Below, piece after piece: positions 7,115 through 16,036 of a DNA stretch of 64,000 bases. The notes under the pieces are model-generated. The model did not search any database. It saw only the letters and a list, made by a program, of their open reading frames with translations, and was not told the DNA's origin. The position numbers and the translations under genes are program-made. This DNA is from Desulfonatronum sp. SC1 (GTDB taxonomy: Bacteria > Desulfobacterota > Desulfovibrionia > Desulfovibrionales > Desulfonatronaceae). The DNA lies in assembly GCF_003046795.1 (NCBI RefSeq), contig NZ_PZKN01000025.1:1-64000 (forward strand). The letters are read 5' to 3'. Position 1 is the first letter of the stretch; each line of letters begins with the position of its first letter.

Positions 7115-8994
7115 GCAGTGCGGCCTGGGGCGTGATGCTCCACGCGGATCTGACCACGGGTACGTTTCAGGATGTGCCTCTTCCGGACTGGTTCCAGGAG
7201 GGATACCTGGGCGGCAAGGGGTACGCGGCCAAGCTGCTTCTGGACCTGATTCCGGAGCGGGCCGATCCTTTGGGGCCGGGCAATGTCCTGCTTTTCCTGC
7301 CCGGCCCGCTCACCGGAACCCCGGCCCCGGCCATGCGGGCCTGCGTGGCGACCAAGTCCCCGCTGACCAACCTTTTCCTGGACTCCTATTTCGGCGGAAT
7401 GTTCGGCCCGGAAATCAAGTACGTCGGATACGACGGGCTGGTCATCACGGGCCAAGCGCCGGAACCCGTAATTCTGGTCGTGGACCGGGACGGCCCTCGA
7501 TTGCGTCCCGCAGGAGAGCTTTGGGGGCTGGACACCCTGGAAACCACCCAACGGGTCAAGGATATCCTGGACGACGATGGCTTCAAGATCGCGGCCATCG
7601 GACCGGCTGGAGAAGAACACGTTCCGTATGCCCTGATCTGTTGCGAGTTCAATCGTCAGGCCGGACGGGGCGGGGCGGGCGCGGTGATGGGGGCCAAGAA
7701 TCTGAAAGCCGTGGCCCTCAAGGGCGATCGGCTGGTCCGGGTTCATGATCAGGCCGCGTTCGAGCAGGCTTTGGACCGTGCGAACCAGGAGATCCAAGAC
7801 AGCGCCGAATGCCGGGCCCTGATGGGTTCCGGCACCGCGGCCTCTGTGGAGTTCGCCAATGAGGCCGGGCTGATCCCGGCGAACAACTTCAGTGACGGAA
7901 CCTCGCTCCTGGCCAGGAAACTGGGTGAAGGCGGCCAGTCCCGGGCCTTGTGGTTGAGCCGGGCGGCCTGTTTGGGGTGCCCCATTGCCTGCACCCAGAT
8001 GGGTGCGGTTCGGACCGGAGCCCATGCCCAGATGGTCACGGACATCGTGGAGTACGAGTCCGCGGCCATGCTTGGGACCAATCTGGGCATCGGCGACCCC
8101 CGGGCCGTGGCCCACCTGACCAAGCTCTGCGACCTGCTGGGCCTGGATTCCATCTCCACGGGCGCTTGCGTGAGTTTTGCCATGGAGGCCAAGGCCAAGG
8201 GGTTGCTGGCAAAATCCTCTTTCGAGGATATGGCCGACCTGGAGTTCGGCAGTGTCGCGGCGGCGGAACGGTTGATCAGGATGATCGCCGGTCGGCAGGG
8301 TGAACTGGGGCGTCTTCTAGCTCAGGGCGTCAAGGTCGCGGCCAAGGTCCTGGGGCCGGAGGCGGAAAGCCTGGCCCAGCACGTCAAGGGCCTGGAAATG
8401 CCCGCCTGGGGACCGCGCGGCGCACCGGGCATGGGCCTGGCCTACATGACCGCGGACCGGGGAGCCTGCCATCAGCGCGGTTTTCCCGTGGGCTACGAGG
8501 CCACGGGCATGGAGTGGCGGGGCAAGCCCGTCCGGGCGTTGGACCTGGAGGGCAAGGCCGAACTGGTGGCGGCCTTGCAGGACTATCTGGCCGGCACGGA
8601 CTGTCTGGTGAAATGCGACTTTGGGGCCATGGGCGTTACGCCCCAAACCTACGCCGACCTGCTGAACGCGGCCACGGGCCGCGAGGTGGAGCCAGGCTTT
8701 TTCGACGAACTGGGCCGCCGGATCTGGAACTCCACCCGTCTCTTCAATCTCCGCGAGGGCCTGGACGTATCCCAAGAGCGCCTGCCCCGGCGCTTCGTGG
8801 AGGAGCCCCTGCCCAGCGGCCCGTACAAGGGCCACCGGATCACGGAGGAGGACATGCGCACGCTGCTGGAGGATTACTACCGGGTCAGAGGCTGGGACGC
8901 GCAGGGTCGTCCAACTGAGGAATGTTTGGAGCGGGCCGGTGTCGTGACGGATCGTCGATTCGTGATGACGGCGTCCGCGGTAAAGAAACCGTAA
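7111..8994 (+). CDS. aor: Aldehyde:ferredoxin oxidoreductase (tungsten bis-pterin enzyme)
   Basis: A 627-residue cytoplasmic enzyme that oxidises aldehydes to acids with ferredoxin as acceptor. It opens with the AOR N-terminal domain (GYLGGKGYAAKLLL, PLTGTPAPAMRA), has the cluster motif CLGCPIAC near residue 287 and the distal Cys region CLVKC near 499, and the pterin-binding DRGACHQRG stretch near 450. The length matches AOR proteins (605-630). ATG 7111 overlaps the ferredoxin stop. An N-terminal extension in the same frame lies inside the ferredoxin gene and is not coding. Close to the choline genes, so betaine aldehyde is a possible substrate, but AOR enzymes are broad. Confidence 0.92.
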   Translation: MSSAAWGVMLHADLTTGTFQDVPLPDWFQEGYLGGKGYAAKLLLDLIPERADPLGPGNVLLFLPGPLTGTPAPAMRACVATKSPLTNLFLDSYFGGMFGPEIKYVGYDGLVITGQAPEPVILVVDRDGPRLRPAGELWGLDTLETTQRVKDILDDDGFKIAAIGPAGEEHVPYALICCEFNRQAGRGGAGAVMGAKNLKAVALKGDRLVRVHDQAAFEQALDRANQEIQDSAECRALMGSGTAASVEFANEAGLIPANNFSDGTSLLARKLGEGGQSRALWLSRAACLGCPIACTQMGAVRTGAHAQMVTDIVEYESAAMLGTNLGIGDPRAVAHLTKLCDLLGLDSISTGACVSFAMEAKAKGLLAKSSFEDMADLEFGSVAAAERLIRMIAGRQGELGRLLAQGVKVAAKVLGPEAESLAQHVKGLEMPAWGPRGAPGMGLAYMTADRGACHQRGFPVGYEATGMEWRGKPVRALDLEGKAELVAALQDYLAGTDCLVKCDFGAMGVTPQTYADLLNAATGREVEPGFFDELGRRIWNSTRLFNLREGLDVSQERLPRRFVEEPLPSGPYKGHRITEEDMRTLLEDYYRVRGWDAQGRPTEECLERAGVVTDRRFVMTASAVKKP

Positions 8995-9008
8995 CAAGAG
9001 AGGTCTAA

Positions 9009-11324
9009 GTGAAATATGCAAAAATCGTTTTCTGGTCGTTTTTGCTGAGTGTTGTTTGTTCCCTGAATCTGCAGGCCGCCGAGCCAGGGGTTCAGGTGCG
9101 CAAGGGGCCGACGGACATCGTCAACGGCATTGCCCTGGCTGATGAAGACATCACCGTCTCCAACGAATTCTACAAAATCGCCTTTGCCGTTGGAACAACC
9201 CCGCCATGGGGCGTTCCGCATGGCTCCATCGTGGACTCCGCTCTATTCGTGGACGGGGAGTGGACCGACAATCGAACCGCGTTGATCGATTTCCTGCCCC
9301 ATGGCTGGTCCGCCTGGCCCAGTGAATCCCAGCGGACGCATATCGTGGAGCAGAGTCCAGACCGGGTCGTCATCCAGATCACCAGGGACTACGACGCGAA
9401 CATTGAACTGATCACGACGTATACGGTTACATCCGGAAGCAATATCCTGGATGTTTCCACGCGGATGACGAATCGCGGTGAGAAAACCTACGAAGACCTG
9501 CTGGCCGGGTATTCGCTGTGCACCCTCAGCGGGTATATGTTCGGCCCCTGGGGCACCGTGGAAAGAGGCTACGATCAGGTGGCCGAAGACTGGTTTGGGG
9601 ACTATGTTCTCGGGTATGACGAACACTTCGCCATGGCCGTGCATTACCCCGGGTTCACGGATTTTGCCTGGGGGACCGGATGGCGGGATCTCTACAGGAA
9701 ACAGACGTTGGCTCCCGGGGATACCGTGGATCTGGCGGCCTGGATCCAATTCGACGATATCGGCAGTGCCGCTGGGGTGATGCGTCATAACCTTGCGCTG
9801 AACGAAAAGCCTTTTGGGACGGTTTCCGGAGTCGTACGATCCACTGAGGGGAATGCCGTCGCCGAACCCGTCGTAATATTCGAAAAGGCCACGCCGGAGG
9901 CCCGGGACATGCTCTTCGCCTGGACCGTCGGGGAAAACGGTACTTATGAAATCGCCCTGGAAGAGGGGGAATATGCCGTCCATGCCGTGGCCAAGGGGTA
10001 TTCGCTGACCGCCAAGCAACGGATTACCGTCTCCCCCGGAGAAAATACCCTCCTCGATTTCAGTAACATCAGCAAGGGAGGCGAGGTTGTCCTTTCCGTC
10101 GTGGACAAGAAGACGCACCAACCCATCGACGCCCGGATCGAAGTGGTTGAGGGGCCGGAAATCCTCGTGGAGTACGTTGGAGCCAGGACCTTTTTCACGG
10201 AGTTGGAAGAGCCAGGCATGGCCAGCTTCCAGTTGGCTCAGGGCGAATACACCCTGTCTGTTTCCAAAGGTGCTGATTTTACGGCCAGAGAGGAGATGGT
10301 CAACCTGTCCGTTGTGTCCGAAGGGCGTCACGCACTGGATCAAGCCGTCGAGCAGTTGATCGACCTGCCCGGTTCAGGATGGTATGCGGCGGACCTGCAC
10401 CACCATTCGGATATTCTGGACGGTGTGACGCCTCCGGATTATCTTGTTCGCTCTCAACTCGCCGGCGGATTGGACATCGTTTTTGTCAGCGATCACGACT
10501 CCATTGCCAACAATGAACAGATCGCTGAAATGGCCAAGTCCAGGTCAGTTCCCTTCATATCCGGGATCGAGGTTTCCCCGAACTGGGGGCATATCAATGT
10601 TCTGCCGATTCCCTTGGATGGGCGGGACGTGTCCATTGATCCCGGTGCCACGGTGGGAGAGATTTTTGCCAGGGCCAGAGAATTGGACGCCCTGGTGATG
10701 GTCGCTCACCCGTACATCACGTACGGGTATTTTCACAGCGCGGAACGCGACATGGTCCCCGGCGGCTGGGACGCGGATTTTGATTTGATTGAAATCAACG
10801 GCGCTATCTCCACCAAGGATAATCACAAGGCCCTGCAACGGACCTGGGAGTTTTGGAATAACCAGGAAAAATACTATCTTGCCGGTGGAAGCGATGTCCA
10901 TGACGTGTGGCGTTACCGGTCCGGCAATGCCAGGACCATCGCTCGTGTCGACGGCGACTTCACTTTGGAGAAGTATTACCAAGCCCTGAAACAGGGCAAC
11001 TCCTATGTTTCCTTCGGTCCGCTGGTTTATCCCGAGCATGCCTTTGGCCAGACCATTCATGTGCCCGCCAGTGGGTTCGATCTGTACTTCAAGACGGTCT
11101 CCGTTCATGGAGTTGACACGATCACGGTCGTTACCGAAGGGTCCAGATTCAACGACGACGGTGAAATCGAGGGATTTGCCTTCCAGAAAAACTATGACGG
11201 CGTTGGCGAGCAAAATGTCTCCGTTGCGCTGACACCGAAGAAAAATACGTGGTACGCTCTGGTCATCGAAGATGGCCAAGGAAACTGGGCCATGAGCAAC
11301 CCCATTTGGGTGAATGTCCTGTAG
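9009..11324 (+). CDS. Secreted CehA/McbA-type PHP-domain metallohydrolase
   Basis: A 771-residue exported protein. It starts with GTG (AGAGG upstream) and a signal peptide over residues 1-23. A beta-rich region fills about 30-270, a carboxypeptidase-regulatory-like (transthyretin fold) domain lies near 270-350, and the PHP phosphoesterase domain follows from about 458. Metal-binding motifs visible are DLHHHSD (about 462), SDHDS (about 496), GIEVSPNWGHINVL (about 518), VAHPY (about 565) and GGSDVHD (about 629). CehA relatives cleave carbamate or phosphoester bonds; the substrate here is unknown. It lies 14 bases after aor, so it is probably the last gene of that operon and a terminator follows. 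Confidence 0.82.
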   Translation: MKYAKIVFWSFLLSVVCSLNLQAAEPGVQVRKGPTDIVNGIALADEDITVSNEFYKIAFAVGTTPPWGVPHGSIVDSALFVDGEWTDNRTALIDFLPHGWSAWPSESQRTHIVEQSPDRVVIQITRDYDANIELITTYTVTSGSNILDVSTRMTNRGEKTYEDLLAGYSLCTLSGYMFGPWGTVERGYDQVAEDWFGDYVLGYDEHFAMAVHYPGFTDFAWGTGWRDLYRKQTLAPGDTVDLAAWIQFDDIGSAAGVMRHNLALNEKPFGTVSGVVRSTEGNAVAEPVVIFEKATPEARDMLFAWTVGENGTYEIALEEGEYAVHAVAKGYSLTAKQRITVSPGENTLLDFSNISKGGEVVLSVVDKKTHQPIDARIEVVEGPEILVEYVGARTFFTELEEPGMASFQLAQGEYTLSVSKGADFTAREEMVNLSVVSEGRHALDQAVEQLIDLPGSGWYAADLHHHSDILDGVTPPDYLVRSQLAGGLDIVFVSDHDSIANNEQIAEMAKSRSVPFISGIEVSPNWGHINVLPIPLDGRDVSIDPGATVGEIFARARELDALVMVAHPYITYGYFHSAERDMVPGGWDADFDLIEINGAISTKDNHKALQRTWEFWNNQEKYYLAGGSDVHDVWRYRSGNARTIARVDGDFTLEKYYQALKQGNSYVSFGPLVYPEHAFGQTIHVPASGFDLYFKTVSVHGVDTITVVTEGSRFNDDGEIEGFAFQKNYDGVGEQNVSVALTPKKNTWYALVIEDGQGNWAMSNPIWVNVL

Positions 11325-11351
11325 CTGGACAGCCTCTTGCCCTGCGTAATG

Positions 11352-11395
11352 AAAACGCGGTACTTCAGCCGGAAAAGGTGAGGTACCGCGTTTTT
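11352..11395 (+). terminator. Rho-independent terminator after the metallohydrolase gene
   Basis: AAAACGCGGTAC (11352-11363) pairs exactly with GTACCGCGTTTT (11383-11394), ending in a T5 run, 27 bases after the stop. Confidence 0.85.
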
Positions 11396-11443
11396 CGCGT
11401 TGGTGCGCGCGCACCCTGTCTTGCTTCGCCACACGGGAAATCC

Positions 11444-11746
11444 ATGCTGAATCTCATCCTCCCCTCCAACCTGGACGCTCTGCGGGAAATACTCGACGAG
11501 GACCCGGAATTCTTGCTCGATGTCGCCGCCATGGTCAACTGCCTGGGCACGTGTCGCCTTTGTGAGCGGCGTTTCGTGCCCATTACCCCTTTGGTTGAAT
11601 CTTTGGAACCTCTGTATGGCGACTTCAAAGGATTGCATGCCCTTTTGCGCCATAATCCGTACATTTCCCTGTCCGAGGCCATCTGCGGGTTTTGCCACGC
11701 GGACCCTGGACTTCTGAACATGTTCCAGAAAATGAAGAAGCTGTGA
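11444..11746 (+). CDS. Small protein with two C-x2-C pairs, unknown function
   Basis: A 100-residue protein not recognised. CRLC (about residue 37) and CGFC (about 84) could bind one zinc or a cluster; the rest is mostly helical and acidic, with no membrane segment. ATG 11444 is the first start after the terminator, with only a weak GGGAAA before it. Its TGA overlaps the GTG start of the heptosyltransferase gene, and this coupling is the main reason to believe it is real. It may serve the glycosyltransferase, but nothing in the sequence shows that. Confidence 0.65.
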   Translation: MLNLILPSNLDALREILDEDPEFLLDVAAMVNCLGTCRLCERRFVPITPLVESLEPLYGDFKGLHALLRHNPYISLSEAICGFCHADPGLLNMFQKMKKL

Positions 11747-12663
11747 GTTCCATTCTGCTGGTTCATCGCGGTGCACTGGGGGATTTTCTGATGGCCTGGC
11801 CGTCCATGCTCGCCCTCCATGAGCATTTCGCGGACAAAAATGTGTATTGGGCCGGAACGAACGATCGCGTGCACTGGTTGCGGCCTTTGGGCGTGGAGCC
11901 GTTCTCTTTGGAGATGCGTCGGGGCATGGATGCATTGTTCCTTCGCGAGCAGTGGCCGATGGAGTTGGGGGATGCGAGGGTTTTCTGGTTCGTGCTGGAT
12001 ACGAACCCGCCGGTTCGGACCCACTCCCGGCTGCATGTGTTGCGCGCCTTTTCCGGTTCCGAGAGAGGTCCGGCCATGTCGCCCAGGGATGCGTATGCCC
12101 AGGGGCTGCGCGAACTCGGCATCGCTTGGAACTCCGATTGGCCGGCTGTTTGGCGAGGATTCTTCGGTTCGTGGAGGGGCGGAGAGGGGAGGGAAGGAGG
12201 CCGCGAGATTTTGCTTTTTCCCGGCGCTGGGCATCCGGCTAAGCAATGGCCGCTTGTACAATTTTTTGAACTGGCCCGCTGGCTTCAGGAGCAGGGCCAC
12301 GAGGTTCGTTTCATACTTGGACCGGCGGAGCTGGACCGAAGGATGGGTGTTTCGGATTATCCTGTCAGCTGTCCGGATTCATTGGAGGTCTTGCGTGAGC
12401 TGCTCTTGAGCGCACGTCTGGTGGTGGGCAACGACAGCGGGCCGATGCATTTGGCGGGCATGCTCGGCGTGCCGGGCTTGGCCTTGTTCGGGCCGGCCTT
12501 GGAGGCGCAGTGGAGCCCCGTGGGATTGCGGACCATCGGTCTGGAGCTTGCCTGTCGCCCGTGTACGCGGACCGGGCGGATATCCTGCGCCGATCCCCGT
12601 TGCATTCAGGGGATTCCTCAGAACAGAGTTCGCCGGGAAGTGGCCGCCTTCCTGACTCGGTGA
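11743..12663 (+). CDS. Glycosyltransferase family 9 (heptosyltransferase-like)
   Basis: A 306-residue GT-B enzyme of the ADP-heptose:LPS heptosyltransferase family, acting on lipopolysaccharide core at the inner membrane. It begins SSILLVHRGALGDFL (the G-x-GD acceptor motif) and has LLFPGAGHPAKQWP and the C-terminal donor site VVGNDSGPMHLAGMLGVPGLALFG. GTG 11743 overlaps the stop of the preceding gene (GTGA); an upstream ATG in frame lies inside that gene. The donor sugar is not certain. Confidence 0.88.
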   Translation: MSSILLVHRGALGDFLMAWPSMLALHEHFADKNVYWAGTNDRVHWLRPLGVEPFSLEMRRGMDALFLREQWPMELGDARVFWFVLDTNPPVRTHSRLHVLRAFSGSERGPAMSPRDAYAQGLRELGIAWNSDWPAVWRGFFGSWRGGEGREGGREILLFPGAGHPAKQWPLVQFFELARWLQEQGHEVRFILGPAELDRRMGVSDYPVSCPDSLEVLRELLLSARLVVGNDSGPMHLAGMLGVPGLALFGPALEAQWSPVGLRTIGLELACRPCTRTGRISCADPRCIQGIPQNRVRREVAAFLTR

Positions 12664-12721
12664 GCAGGTCGGGCCTTGAATGTCTATAATTGCTCAAAAA
12701 AAAGTGGCAAGCATGACCTGG

Positions 12722-12741
12722 ATGCCCGCCTTCGCGGGCAT
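12722..12741. repeat. REP-like hairpin
   Basis: ATGCCCGC at 12722-12729 pairs with GCGGGCAT at 12734-12741 around a CTTC loop. This is the common proteobacterial short palindrome; a related one lies at 28751-28773. Confidence 0.75.
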
Positions 12742-12874
12742 GACGAGCTTGGGAGAGCCTGACATAAACAGACATTCCCGCGCAGGCTGGAATCCAAAGG
12801 TAACGGAGCTTTCAGGCGATGCCCGGCCTTTTTGAGCAGTTACGAACTTCCTCTTTCATCGACAACGGGCACAA

Positions 12875-12925
12875 AAAAACCGGTTTCGCTTCAGGGTGGG
12901 CTGCCCAGATGCGAAACCGGTTTTT
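12875..12925. terminator. Bidirectional terminator
   Basis: 15-bp perfect arms (12875-12889 and 12911-12925), A-rich on the left and T-rich on the right, around a 21-base loop. It lies between the + strand heptosyltransferase and the - strand tsaC and could stop transcription from both sides. Confidence 0.8.
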
Positions 12926-13174
12926 GCAAAAGGAGGAAGGTATTTTAGTTATAGCAAGCAGGATGCCAAACACAGATCTTCGCTTCTTTTCGGTCAAGCG
13001 AGCAAGGCCGTCGAACCGGAAACCTTGTCGTACCCTTCTCTTTCCGGAACGACGTTACGTCGCCTCAACTCCATGGACCCAGGTCGCGGGCCGGGAACCA
13101 TGACCAGTAACGTACAAAAAATTATACTCCAAAAAAGAACGGCTTGGTTTCCGGGAATTCCTGGTTCAAAAAAT
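12926..13174. other. Intergenic stretch without a supported gene
   Basis: Starts with an orphan AAAGGAGGAAGG, with no start codon at a usable distance. Short open frames on both strands lack family sequence and codon bias. Nothing else is seen. Confidence 0.6.
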
Positions 13175-13873
13175 TCAACCGACCTTCCAACCGGCCTGTT
13201 GAAGCTGCTCAAAGCCGATTGCTCCCAAACGAAAAATTTTCAAGCGCCCGTCGGGCAGAATACGGACAACGGTGGAAGGCGCTCCTCCGGCCGGATAGGG
13301 CGGTTGCCGGAGGATCATGCTTTTGTTGTGATTCGCCGCTTCGTCGCTTGATGGCGACAGCGAGGAAGGTGCTTCAGAGATGAGGGTCTTCGTCAGTTCC
13401 GGGTCCAGGTGTTCCGGGCGGGAGGCCGCGGGTCGGCCGCTGGTGTTGGCACTGGTGGCCGTCAGCGGGGTGGAACTCTGGACGGCCAATGTTTGGGCCG
13501 TGGGGTGAGAGGACCAGCGCACCGCGATGAAGCCGTGCTGGTCCTGCAAAAGCGGCGAAAGTCCTGTCCGCGCCGGAACGAGGATGCTCAAGGGGCCGGG
13601 CCAGAAATCTTGGGCCAGTCGGTCCAGAAGATGGTCGCGATGATCCGTGACCATGGCCAACTGATCCGGTGCGCCGATGAGCACGGGCAAGGGCTTGCCC
13701 TGGGGGCGGCCCTTGGCCCGGAAGACTCGCAGGACGGCGTCCGGCGATCGAATATCCGCGCCCAGGGCGTAAAGGGTTTCCGTGGGATAGACGACCAACG
13801 CCCCCCGGGTGATGGCTTCCACGGCCAGGGCAAGTTCCTGCTGACGGAGCTTTGCGGAAATTATCGCCTTCAT
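13175..13873 (-). CDS. tsaC: L-threonylcarbamoyladenylate synthase (Sua5/YrdC/TsaC)
   Basis: A 232-residue enzyme making threonylcarbamoyl-AMP from threonine, bicarbonate and ATP for the t6A37 modification of ANN-reading tRNAs. Family signature: GALVVYPTETLYALGADI near residues 24-41, then KGRPQGKPLPVLI, FWPGPLSILVP and TATSANTSGRPAA. The length fits the YrdC domain plus a short extension (about 170-230), where a serine-rich linker near 168-180 departs from the family. ATG 13873 gives a normal N terminus. Confidence 0.92.
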   Translation of the reverse strand: MKAIISAKLRQQELALAVEAITRGALVVYPTETLYALGADIRSPDAVLRVFRAKGRPQGKPLPVLIGAPDQLAMVTDHRDHLLDRLAQDFWPGPLSILVPARTGLSPLLQDQHGFIAVRWSSHPTAQTLAVQSSTPLTATSANTSGRPAASRPEHLDPELTKTLISEAPSSLSPSSDEAANHNKSMILRQPPYPAGGAPSTVVRILPDGRLKIFRLGAIGFEQLQQAGWKVG

Positions 13874-13914
13874 TTTCGGGATGCTTCACTTCGCCGGTTA
13901 AACTGGTTGACACG

Positions 13915-13957
13915 TTCACAGGTAGGGGAGGGCTTCAAGCCCTCCCCTACCTGTGAA
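13915..13957. repeat. Almost perfect 43-base palindrome
   Basis: 21-base arms (13915-13935 and 13937-13957) are exact reverse complements around a single C. It lies between tsaC and trmH without a T-run, suggesting an interspersed palindromic repeat rather than a terminator. Confidence 0.85.
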
Positions 13958-14048
13958 CTCCAGGCCGCATGCGAAATGAAATCGCCGCGATGGGGCACGT
14001 CGGCAACCAATTATGAGCCATTCTTCTTTCTCGCGTCCAGTTGCGATT

Positions 14049-14645
14049 TCATCGGGTCATCCAGGAGCGAACCAGCTCCTCCATTTCTTCCGGATCAAAA
14101 CTGGGCCGATCGTAGCTTCCTCGTGCTCGACGCTGCCGCCAAGCCTCGTAGAGGATTACAGCCGCGGCCACGGAGACGTTCAGACTCTGGATCATGCCCT
14201 GCATGGGGATAAACAGATTGTCCGGGATCAGGGCGTCCAGGGCCGTATCCTGGCCGCGGTGCTCGTTGCCCAGGAGGATGGCCGTGGGGCCGGTGAAGTC
14301 CCATTCCGGGAGCGGTTTGGCGTCAACGGTCAGGTTGGTGCCGAGGATCTGGTAACCCTGGGCGCGAAGTCCGCTGATCATGGCCGCGGCGTCATGGTGG
14401 CGAACCCGGTCCACCCATTTTTTGGCCGAGGCCGAGGAGCGCTTGCCCACCAGGGGAAAGGACTCGCGGGTATAGTACAACTGCACGCCGTGGACACCGA
14501 AGGCGTCGCAACTGCGCAGGATGGCGGAGACGTTGTGCGGGTCGTGAATGTTGTTCAGGATCAGGGTTAGGTCTTTCTGGCGTTTGGCCAGGACTTCCCG
14601 GATTCTGAGGATACGCTGTTCGGTGATGGAGGTTTTCATGTTCAT
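14049..14645 (-). CDS. trmH: TrmH-type tRNA 2'-O-ribose methyltransferase (SpoU family)
   Basis: A 198-residue SPOUT-fold enzyme methylating a ribose in tRNA, most likely G18. The three SpoU motifs are present: NIHDPHNVSAILRSCDAFG (motif 1, with the catalytic Arg, about residues 32-50), AILLGNEHRGQ (motif 2, about 121) and IPMQGMIQSLNVSVAAAVILYE (motif 3, about 146). The C-terminal basic tail is as in TrmH. Start may be ATG 14645 or the in-frame ATG 14639; neither has a clear ribosome site. Confidence 0.88.
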   Translation of the reverse strand: MNMKTSITEQRILRIREVLAKRQKDLTLILNNIHDPHNVSAILRSCDAFGVHGVQLYYTRESFPLVGKRSSASAKKWVDRVRHHDAAAMISGLRAQGYQILGTNLTVDAKPLPEWDFTGPTAILLGNEHRGQDTALDALIPDNLFIPMQGMIQSLNVSVAAAVILYEAWRQRRARGSYDRPSFDPEEMEELVRSWMTR

Positions 14646-14687
14646 GGTAACGGTTGATTCCCCAGGGGGTGCGGGCCAGTTACGGCA

Positions 14688-15083
14688 TTACGGAACTCGC
14701 TCCAGGATGACCACCGCGGCGGCGGTATCCCGTCCGTGGGTCAGGCTGAGGTGGATGTGACGCGCTCCGAGCTTGGCGGCGGCGCTTTGGGCCGCACCGG
14801 AGAATTTCAGCTCCGGTTGGCCGGAAGGGCGTGAGGACACTTCGATCTGCTGGAACGTGACGCCGTCCCGGAATCCGGTTCCCAGGGCCTTGACCGCGGC
14901 TTCCTTGGCCGCAAACCTGGAGGCCAGATAGGGGACCGGTGATCCGACATGGAGCCGGGCCTGCTCAGCTTCCGTGAGCACGCGCTGGGCGAAGGTCTCG
15001 CCGAAGCGTTCCCATATCCGCTGAATCCGGTCCAGTTCCACCACGTCCAGACCCAGGCCGACTATGGGCATGGGCTCTTCCAT
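14688..15083 (-). CDS. acpS: Holo-[acyl-carrier-protein] synthase
   Basis: A 131-residue phosphopantetheinyl transferase that activates ACP from CoA. Mg2+ ligands are visible: [10 protein letters not shown] (D13) and [12 protein letters not shown] (E61), matching D9 and E58 of E. coli. [14 protein letters not shown] closes the fold. It follows pdxJ by 35 bases on the same strand, the classic pdxJ-acpS order. Confidence 0.95.
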   Translation of the reverse strand: MEEPMPIVGLGLDVVELDRIQRIWERFGETFAQRVLTEAEQARLHVGSPVPYLASRFAAKEAAVKALGTGFRDGVTFQQIEVSSRPSGQPELKFSGAAQSAAAKLGARHIHLSLTHGRDTAAAVVILERVP

Positions 15084-15118
15084 GGTTCGTTTTGTGAAGA
15101 CGACATGTTTCCTGGGGG

Positions 15119-15844
15119 TCAGGCGGAAAAAGTCCGGATGATGTCTGCCATCTCGCGAACCGCCTGGCCCAGACCGACGTGAATGGCTCTGGCCATGATG
15201 CTGTGGCCGATGGAGTATTCCTCGATGCCGGGGGTTTGGGCAAAGGGCAGGATGTTCGTATAGTTCAGGCCGTGGCCGAGGTTGACCTTCAGCCCGATTT
15301 CCCGGGCCAGCCGGATGCCGTGAAGGATTTTGGTCTGCTCGGCCACGCGCTGTCCCCGGCTCGGCGCGTCCGCGTAGTGGCCGGTATGGATTTCAATATA
15401 TTCCGCGCCGATGGCCTTGGCGGCCTGGATCTGTTCCGGGTCCGCGTCGATGAACAGGCTGGAGAGTATACCGGCGGCGTGGATGTCCGCCAGGTAGTCC
15501 CGGAGATCCTGCTCCCGACCAATGAGATTCAATCCGCCTTCGGTGGTCAGTTCTTCCCGTTTTTCCGGGACCAGGCAGACCATGTGCGGAATGGTGGCCA
15601 GGGCAATGGCGTGCATTTCGTTCGTAGCGGCCATTTCCAGGTGCAGGTTGGTCTGGACGGTCTGCTTGAGCAGGGCCAGATCCCGATCCTGGATGTGCCG
15701 ACGATCCTCGCGCAGGTGAACGATGATCCCGTGGGCCCCGCCCAGTTCGGCCAGATGGGCGGCGGTGACCGGGTCGGGCTCCCGGCCCATCCGGGCTTGG
15801 CGCAGGGTGGCGACATGGTCGACGTTGACGACGAGAACGGGCAT
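15119..15844 (-). CDS. pdxJ: Pyridoxine 5'-phosphate synthase
   Basis: A 241-residue TIM-barrel enzyme joining 1-deoxy-xylulose-5-phosphate and 3-amino-2-oxopropyl phosphate in vitamin B6 synthesis. Signatures: [15 protein letters not shown] at the start, [52 protein letters not shown] and [13 protein letters not shown] 15844 has AAGGAG at a proper distance; an in-frame upstream ATG at 15955 has no family sequence. Confidence 0.95.
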   Translation of the reverse strand: MPVLVVNVDHVATLRQARMGREPDPVTAAHLAELGGAHGIIVHLREDRRHIQDRDLALLKQTVQTNLHLEMAATNEMHAIALATIPHMVCLVPEKREELTTEGGLNLIGREQDLRDYLADIHAAGILSSLFIDADPEQIQAAKAIGAEYIEIHTGHYADAPSRGQRVAEQTKILHGIRLAREIGLKVNLGHGLNYTNILPFAQTPGIEEYSIGHSIMARAIHVGLGQAVREMADIIRTFSA

Positions 15845-16036
15845 GGGGCTTGGTCTCCTTTCTGGTGAATTTTGGACATGGTGGCGAGAAAAAAACGTCG
15901 TGTCCAACGGTTGTCGATAGTGCAGGGAATATTGCACTTTAGTCCAAAAGAACATGGTTGGTAAAGTGGTGGATTGTCAGGCTCCTTTGGTTGAGTGCCT
16001 TCTCAAGGTGATTGAGTGAGGGAATTGGCCTGGTGG

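Noticed and set aside
12994-13212. 72-codon minus-strand frame with a hydrophobic stretch
   Set aside because: Its start is inside tsaC and it has no ribosome site or recognisable family; kept as intergenic.
12896-13351. 151-codon frame on the + strand after AAAGGAGGAAGG
   Set aside because: The ribosome-like site is inside the frame, not before a start, and the frame runs into tsaC on the other strand.
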